DNA of 64,000 nt, taken from assembly GCF_047511655.1 (NCBI RefSeq), contig NC_133389.1:158921973-158985972 (forward strand). The letters run 5' to 3'. Each line of letters begins with the position of its first letter. Position 1 is the first letter of the stretch. The position numbers were made by a program, and so were the translations under genes. Source of the DNA: Castor canadensis (taxonomy: Eukaryota; Chordata; Mammalia; Rodentia; Castoridae). Positions 61,201-64,000 of this stretch are shown here, in pieces. The notes beneath the pieces are model-generated. The model was not told the DNA's origin, did not search any database, and saw only the letters and a list, made by a program, of their open reading frames with translations.

Positions 61201-62812
61201 CATCAGCCAGGCTTAGTGGTGCACACCTGTAATCACAGCACTTTGGAGGCTGAGGCAAGAGGATTATGAGTTCAAAGCCAGCATGGGCTATGTGGCAAGA
61301 CCCTATCTCAAAAAAAAGAAAATCAAAAGAACAAATGTAATTTTAAAAAAGGAATACCTCTGTGATTCTAATTAGAATTACATTCTGTTCATACATTAAT
61401 TTGGGGGGAAACTGACATCTTAAATTAAAAACTGACTTATAACAAGAGCAGTGTATTTGTCTCCATGGGAACATCCTATTGTGCTCAGTAAACTGCTGAA
61501 GTGTTCATCATGTAAGTCTTTGTTAACTTTAGTCAGAGAGATTGTTGTGTGTCTAAGATACTTTATTCCTTTGCATTTTCTTTCTAGTATTACTGAAATT
61601 TCTAAACGCTGTGTGTGTTTTTTCCTCTAGTACTGGTGACTAAATCCAGGGCCTTCCTATACTGACCAACACCTGTCCCCAGACCAAAAGCTTCTGGTTT
61701 TTATAATAAAACTGTGGTCTAGCAGACATGCATTTGACTCTTTGAGTTTTTGAGGTAGATGGTTATTTCATCTGGAAATAATTTATTTTACTTTGTATGA
61801 CTTTTTGATACTAAGACTTTAATGTTGCAGATATAATCAAAGTATGTTGATGGTTTTCCTTTCTGATAATTGTTTCCAAGCATAGACCATCCCTTCATCC
61901 CCTTTCATAGCATTCATAAACATTTCATTATAATTTCTTTTAAGTCTTACTAGATAGTTTTAATATTTTATTTGAAAAATTCTTGGAACCAGTTGGAACT
62001 TATTCTGATTCATGATATGAAATGAGTGTATACCATTTCCCTTAGAAAAACTAACAGTGTGGTTTATTAAATGGTTCTCCACTTTCCCATTGGTATAAAA
62101 TTCCTCCCTGATCACATAATAAACTACCACTATATAGTCTGCTTCATGAATACATTTTCCTAAATATAAATAAAATCTATGCTAACTATTATAGATTTTT
62201 GGCATATCTCCATAGGGGGTTCAGCTAAATTTTCTCAACAATTTTTCTACCAGTTCATTATATATTTTACCATTTAGTCTTCCCAATGGACTATGGAATA
62301 ATTTTAAGTTAAGTCTACTAGAACCCTAAGTTATATTGCATTAAACATATGAACCTAATAAATAGAATTGGTGTCTTTTTTAAGACACCAATTAAGAATG
62401 CTTTCAATGTTTATTTAAATTTCCTATTTCAGTGTTTCATAAGTTTTATCCAATAGGTATCACACATTCCTTCCTTCTGTTTTTTTTGTTTTGTTTCCCC
62501 TGGTGCTAGAGATTGAACTCAAGGCTCTCATGTGCTAGGCAACTCCTGTGTATTTTCTCTGTGTGTGTGATTTGTAGAAAGTGAATATTAAAAATTAAGA
62601 ATTTACATTTATTCTTTTATTAAATTTTATTTACTTAGAATGCAAAAATAATAGTATAAAGGATGTAAAAAGGTATTTAAAGTACAAGATGTGTAAATGT
62701 GACATACCAGGTGATGGTGACATGATACAGTCGCCTACAAATTTTTCATCAAGATCGCCTTTTATTTCAGTCTTTTTAAATAATGTTTCAAAATGAAAAT
62801 GAAGAGGCACAT
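46053..62812 (-). CDS. KANSL1L: KANSL1L, 3' part of the gene (last eight coding exons)
   Basis: KANSL1L is the paralogue of KANSL1, the NSL histone-acetyltransferase complex scaffold; its own role is less defined (family knowledge). Eight minus-strand exons are found: 62812-62708, 54895-54770, 52769-52651, 51958-51834, 49964-49910, 48779-48667, 47346-47181 and 46283-46053. They sum to 1040 nt, about 346 residues, and the phases join without a break. The PEHE-type region runs from LTRRR-like basic sequence and [16 protein letters not shown] through [20 protein letters not shown] to ARWSLWEQ. The end is [16 protein letters not shown]...KKNR-stop. The N-terminal exons lie right of the window. 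One intron uses a GC donor. The gene converges on RPE. Confidence 0.95.
46284..47180 (-). other. KANSL1L: KANSL1L last intron
   Basis: 0.9-kb intron. A MIR-like fragment at about 46845-46965 (tactgtgtaccagatgctat) is the only recognised content. Confidence 0.6.
47181..47346 (-). CDS. KANSL1L: KANSL1L exon ([17 protein letters not shown]...)
   Basis: 166-nt minus-strand exon after tcttgctag, ending GAA AGT AGG|gtaagt. It encodes [17 protein letters not shown] followed by a Ser/Pro/Glu-rich, probably disordered segment. Confidence 0.93.
47938..48050 (-). repeat. B1-like SINE, reverse
   Basis: gagacaggatctcaccatgt, agcccaggctggccttcaac and ggtgtgccaccacacccaca. Confidence 0.85.
48238..48364 (-). 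repeat. B1-like SINE, reverse
   Basis: gagatgaggcctcactgtat, cagcctcccaagtgctggga and catgcaccaccatgcctggc. Confidence 0.85.
48667..48779 (-). CDS. KANSL1L: KANSL1L exon with GC splice donor
   Basis: 113-nt minus-strand exon after aattccag. It encodes [20 protein letters not shown], then [17 protein letters not shown], the core of the PEHE region. It ends AAC AGC AG|gcaagt, a GC donor. The two leftover bases AG join A of the next exon as Arg (NS-R-AYSKN), so the boundary is fixed by frame. Confidence 0.93.
48780..49909 (-). other. KANSL1L: KANSL1L intron
   Basis: 1.1-kb AT-rich intron with a short TATG repeat at about 49853-49875. No other recognised feature. Confidence 0.6.
49910..49964 (-). 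CDS. KANSL1L: KANSL1L short exon ([14 protein letters not shown])
   Basis: 55-nt minus-strand exon after cttcaatag, ending GAA GAA GAG|gtaagc. Its first C completes Ser with AG of the previous exon, giving the family motif TPSWRMV. Confidence 0.93.
49965..51833 (-). other. KANSL1L: KANSL1L intron with large microsatellite
   Basis: 1.9-kb intron, dominated near the upstream exon by the repeat at 51531-51736. The rest is unassigned. Confidence 0.65.
51531..51736. repeat. (TATGTG/TATGTA)n microsatellite, about 206 bp
   Basis: Alternating TATGTATATG and TGTATG units in an irregular higher-order order, all purine-pyrimidine alternating. It is open in several frames because the units lack stops, which produces spurious Tyr-Val and Thr-His 'proteins'. 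Confidence 0.95.
51834..51958 (-). CDS. KANSL1L: KANSL1L exon (start of PEHE-type region)
   Basis: 125-nt minus-strand exon after gttttgcag, ending ACT CCA AG|gtatg. It encodes [20 protein letters not shown] and [20 protein letters not shown], the conserved lead-in to the PEHE region. Confidence 0.94.
52651..52769 (-). CDS. KANSL1L: KANSL1L exon ([16 protein letters not shown]...)
   Basis: 119-nt minus-strand exon after catgacag, ending TCA CAA|gtaagt. It enters with GA, completing Gly, and encodes a polar linker with [14 protein letters not shown]. Confidence 0.92.
53312..53397 (-). repeat. B1-like SINE, reverse, partial
   Basis: tttgagacagggtctccaat then gtgccaccacgcctgactta; the middle is deleted compared with the two at 48 kb. 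Confidence 0.7.
53887..53965 (+). repeat. ID-like SINE with 8-bp target-site duplication
   Basis: ttagaggcatggctcaagtg, cctgagtttacaccccagtg and an A11 tail. AGACACTA occurs just before the element and just after the tail. Confidence 0.75.
54770..54895 (-). CDS. KANSL1L: KANSL1L exon ([16 protein letters not shown]...)
   Basis: 126-nt minus-strand exon after ttgttttag, ending GTT TTA G|gtaggt. It encodes [16 protein letters not shown] and [16 protein letters not shown], then VSETVL. An internal gtgagt 20 nt before the real donor looks like a splice site, but its use would break the frame. Confidence 0.92.
55375..55505. repeat. MIR-type SINE fragment
   Basis: tgccccagtttcttcttctg, taaaataggaataatagcag and gtaagtgcttaataaa follow the MIR pattern. 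Confidence 0.6.
57380..57760 (+). mobile_element. older L1 3' end
   Basis: acaatggaatattcagccat, atggatggaactggagagca and ctcatgtggaatctcttcca are the same L1 landmarks as at 36.9 kb, but diverged. A second half repeats atatgatcaaagtat at about 57570 and 57668. Confidence 0.75.
57870..58330. repeat. ancient L1M-type 3' end fragment
   Basis: ccccaaatgttaatatttta, aaattaggatattaatgtta and catttcaccagttatccctt are wording known from old mammalian L1M 3' ends. Confidence 0.5.
58490..58635. mobile_element. MER5-like hAT MITE
   Basis: cttgttaaaatgtaaaacct, ccccattccagacttcttgg and ctgcatgctaac track the MER5 order; diverged. Confidence 0.5.
58640..58920. repeat. L2-like LINE fragment
   Basis: C/T-rich start and the typical end gcctggcacagagtaggtgc, tcaaatgttgaatgg. 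Confidence 0.5.
59635..60025. repeat. ancient L1M-type 3' end fragment
   Basis: aaatttcaaacacaaggaga, ataatgaactcccatggacc, caatgatctactcatgacca and aaacaaatcccagacatcc match old L1M 3' sequence in order. Confidence 0.55.
60379..60420. repeat. AT dinucleotide-rich repeat
   Basis: tatatatgtatatattatat and similar alternating AT sequence. Confidence 0.85.
61205..61323 (+). repeat. B1-like SINE
   Basis: gccaggcttagtggtgcaca, tgaggcaagaggattatgag and agaccctatctcaaaaaa. Confidence 0.85.
62708..62812 (-). CDS. KANSL1L: KANSL1L exon ([18 protein letters not shown])
   Basis: 105-nt exon on the minus strand between tttttccag and CACCTG|gtatgt. It enters with two bases (AT, completing Asp with a G from outside the window) and leaves one G. 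It encodes [18 protein letters not shown] to SPSP. The next upstream exon is not in the window. Confidence 0.92.
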
Positions 62813-64000
62813 CTGGAAAAATAAAGTAAAAAATATTTTAACTAGATGCCACCTGTTACAGACTTACCAATTTTGCTTTCTCTTTACAAATAGTACATAA
62901 TTTTAGAAAAACAGGCAAAAGTTTGACAAGGCAGGAGTATCAAAATACTCTTTCTAAGCACGCTGGTATCATAAGGTATAGTTAATAAACAAACACTAAC
63001 AGATGAACAGTTTTATGCTTTTTCTAAACTAGCATATAAAATGAATAGTATTTGTAAATATAAATATTCTTCATAGATGAATGGAAACAAATGCACTCAA
63101 AAGGTCTTTAAGAAAAACCTACAGCCAAACCTGGCAGACTAAATCTATCCCACTCCACCCCCGCAAATTGCACTTGAAATAATGAAGTTTCCAAAGGATA
63201 TTATTAAACAGTTTCAATTATTTGGGGGAACACTGCTATAAACATGAAACATGAAAACATCAACTTTCACATTCCCTTAGTTTATTAAGTGAATCTACTT
63301 TTACAAAACTTAAAGCCTACTAACAAAGTAGCTGTCTTCCTTCAAATAAAAACTTAGAGAAATTCAATTTACAATGTTTATATTTTATATTTGAAAACAG
63401 AAGCCAAGTTGTAACTAAGATGTACTTCATATTTTTTAAGGCTTTTTTTCTTTCAAGAATGTAAAAAGCCAGGTGCTGGTGGCCCACACCCATCATTGTA
63501 GCTAGTTGGGAGACAGATTGCTAGGACTGCAGTTTGAGGAGAGTCTGGGTAACTAGTTCAAGAGACCCCATCTCTAAAATAATCAGTAAGATAAAATGGA
63601 CTGGAAGTGTGGGTCAAGCAGTAGAGCAAGTGGTTTGCAAGCAGAAAGCTCTGAGTTCAACTCCCAGTCCCACCAAAAAAGAATAATGTAAAAAAATCAT
63701 CTTTAAAAACATGAATAATAGAGATACCTGTTTTTCTCTGAGAAACAGAAATAATTCATTAGAGCACTGATTAAAATTTCTGCTACCGAAAGAAGACATT
63801 TACTTTTAAGAAGACTAATAATGAACACATACCTCAGGATAGACCCAGGAAGTGTCTGGATTTTAAACAAAGAGATGCATCTTTTTCTAAAAAAGATGTT
63901 GTTTAATGGCAAGTCCACATGCAAGTGTGGGGAAAAACAATCTGGCTCATGAGTATTAAAACAGAGTTTGTACCAAGAGACAGATGACAAAATGAAATCA
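62813..64000 (-). other. KANSL1L: KANSL1L intron, running off the window
   Basis: 1.2 kb upstream of the first KANSL1L exon seen here. It contains a composite SINE (63468-63684). The exon expected to end in a G for the D-V-P junction is not found, so it lies beyond the right edge. Confidence 0.65.
63468..63684 (+). repeat. composite rodent SINE with short target-site duplication
   Basis: gccaggtgctggtggcccac (B1-like) joined to ggactggaagtgtgggtcaa and ctctgagttcaactcccagt (ID-like). AATGTAAAAA occurs at 63458-63467 and 63685-63694. Confidence 0.8.

Larger units (their letters stand above)
54896..62707 (-). other. KANSL1L: KANSL1L intron (7.8 kb)
   Basis: It holds a MIR-like fragment (55375-55505), unassigned AG-rich old sequence (55560-56660), an ID-like scrap (56681-56750), L1 3' end (57380-57760), old L1M-like pieces (57870-58330, 59635-60025), MER5-like (58490-58635), L2-like (58640-58920), an AT repeat (60379-60420) and a B1 (61205-61323). 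Confidence 0.65.

Noticed and set aside
63722-63760. A 10-nt microexon (ttctcag|AGAAAAACAG|gtatct) on the minus strand
   Set aside because: Splice sites look good, but the length and phase do not join the KANSL1L frame.
63703-63990. Minus-strand open frame of 95 codons upstream of the first KANSL1L exon, ending near a gtatgt donor
   Set aside because: Its phase (two leftover bases) does not fit the next exon, which needs one leftover base (a G, for Asp), and the sequence does not resemble the KANSL1L segment expected there.

Overview
The window looks like mammalian nuclear DNA: interrupted genes with GT-AG introns, one CpG-rich promoter, and many SINE, LINE and DNA-transposon fossils. The abundant short repeats combine a B1/Alu-like part with a tRNA-derived, ID-like part carrying the phrase 'gtggctcaagtggtagag'. 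This points to a rodent. From memory of such repeats a castorimorph rodent (beaver lineage) is my best guess, but no search was possible.

Three protein-coding genes are recognised in the order UNC80 - RPE - KANSL1L, the order I recall for human 2q34. (1) Positions 4702-22162, plus strand: the last nine coding exons of UNC80 (457 C-terminal residues plus stop), which encodes a large auxiliary subunit of the NALCN sodium-leak channel complex. The 3'UTR follows, possibly to about 25.7 kb. (2) Positions 26893-42960, plus strand: complete RPE, ribulose-phosphate 3-epimerase, in six coding exons totalling 687 nt (228 aa). Its TATA-less CpG promoter holds GC boxes, a CCAAT box and an inverted pair of ETS motifs. 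(3) Positions 62812-46053, minus strand: the last eight coding exons of KANSL1L, including the PEHE-type region. KANSL1L converges on RPE, and one of its introns has a GC-AG donor. All exon phases join without a break in the three genes. They share no evident pathway (neuronal ion channel, pentose phosphate metabolism, chromatin-associated protein), so the arrangement is conserved synteny, not an operon.

The left edge (about 1-2.7 kb) carries a decayed class I endogenous retrovirus remnant on the minus strand, inside a UNC80 intron. RPE introns 1 and 2 hold a cluster of old DNA transposons. One of them, a Tigger1/MER2-like copy, is split by a young-looking 5'-truncated L1 with a perfect 17-bp target-site duplication. 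KANSL1L introns hold a 0.2-kb TATGTG-type microsatellite, B1-like SINEs and old L1/L2 remains.

I see no evidence for a novel biological system. The most useful points are the GC-AG intron, a candidate 31-nt frame-shifting exon in RPE intron 1, a frame-neutral 57-nt UNC80 exon, and two insertions precisely dated by their target-site duplications.
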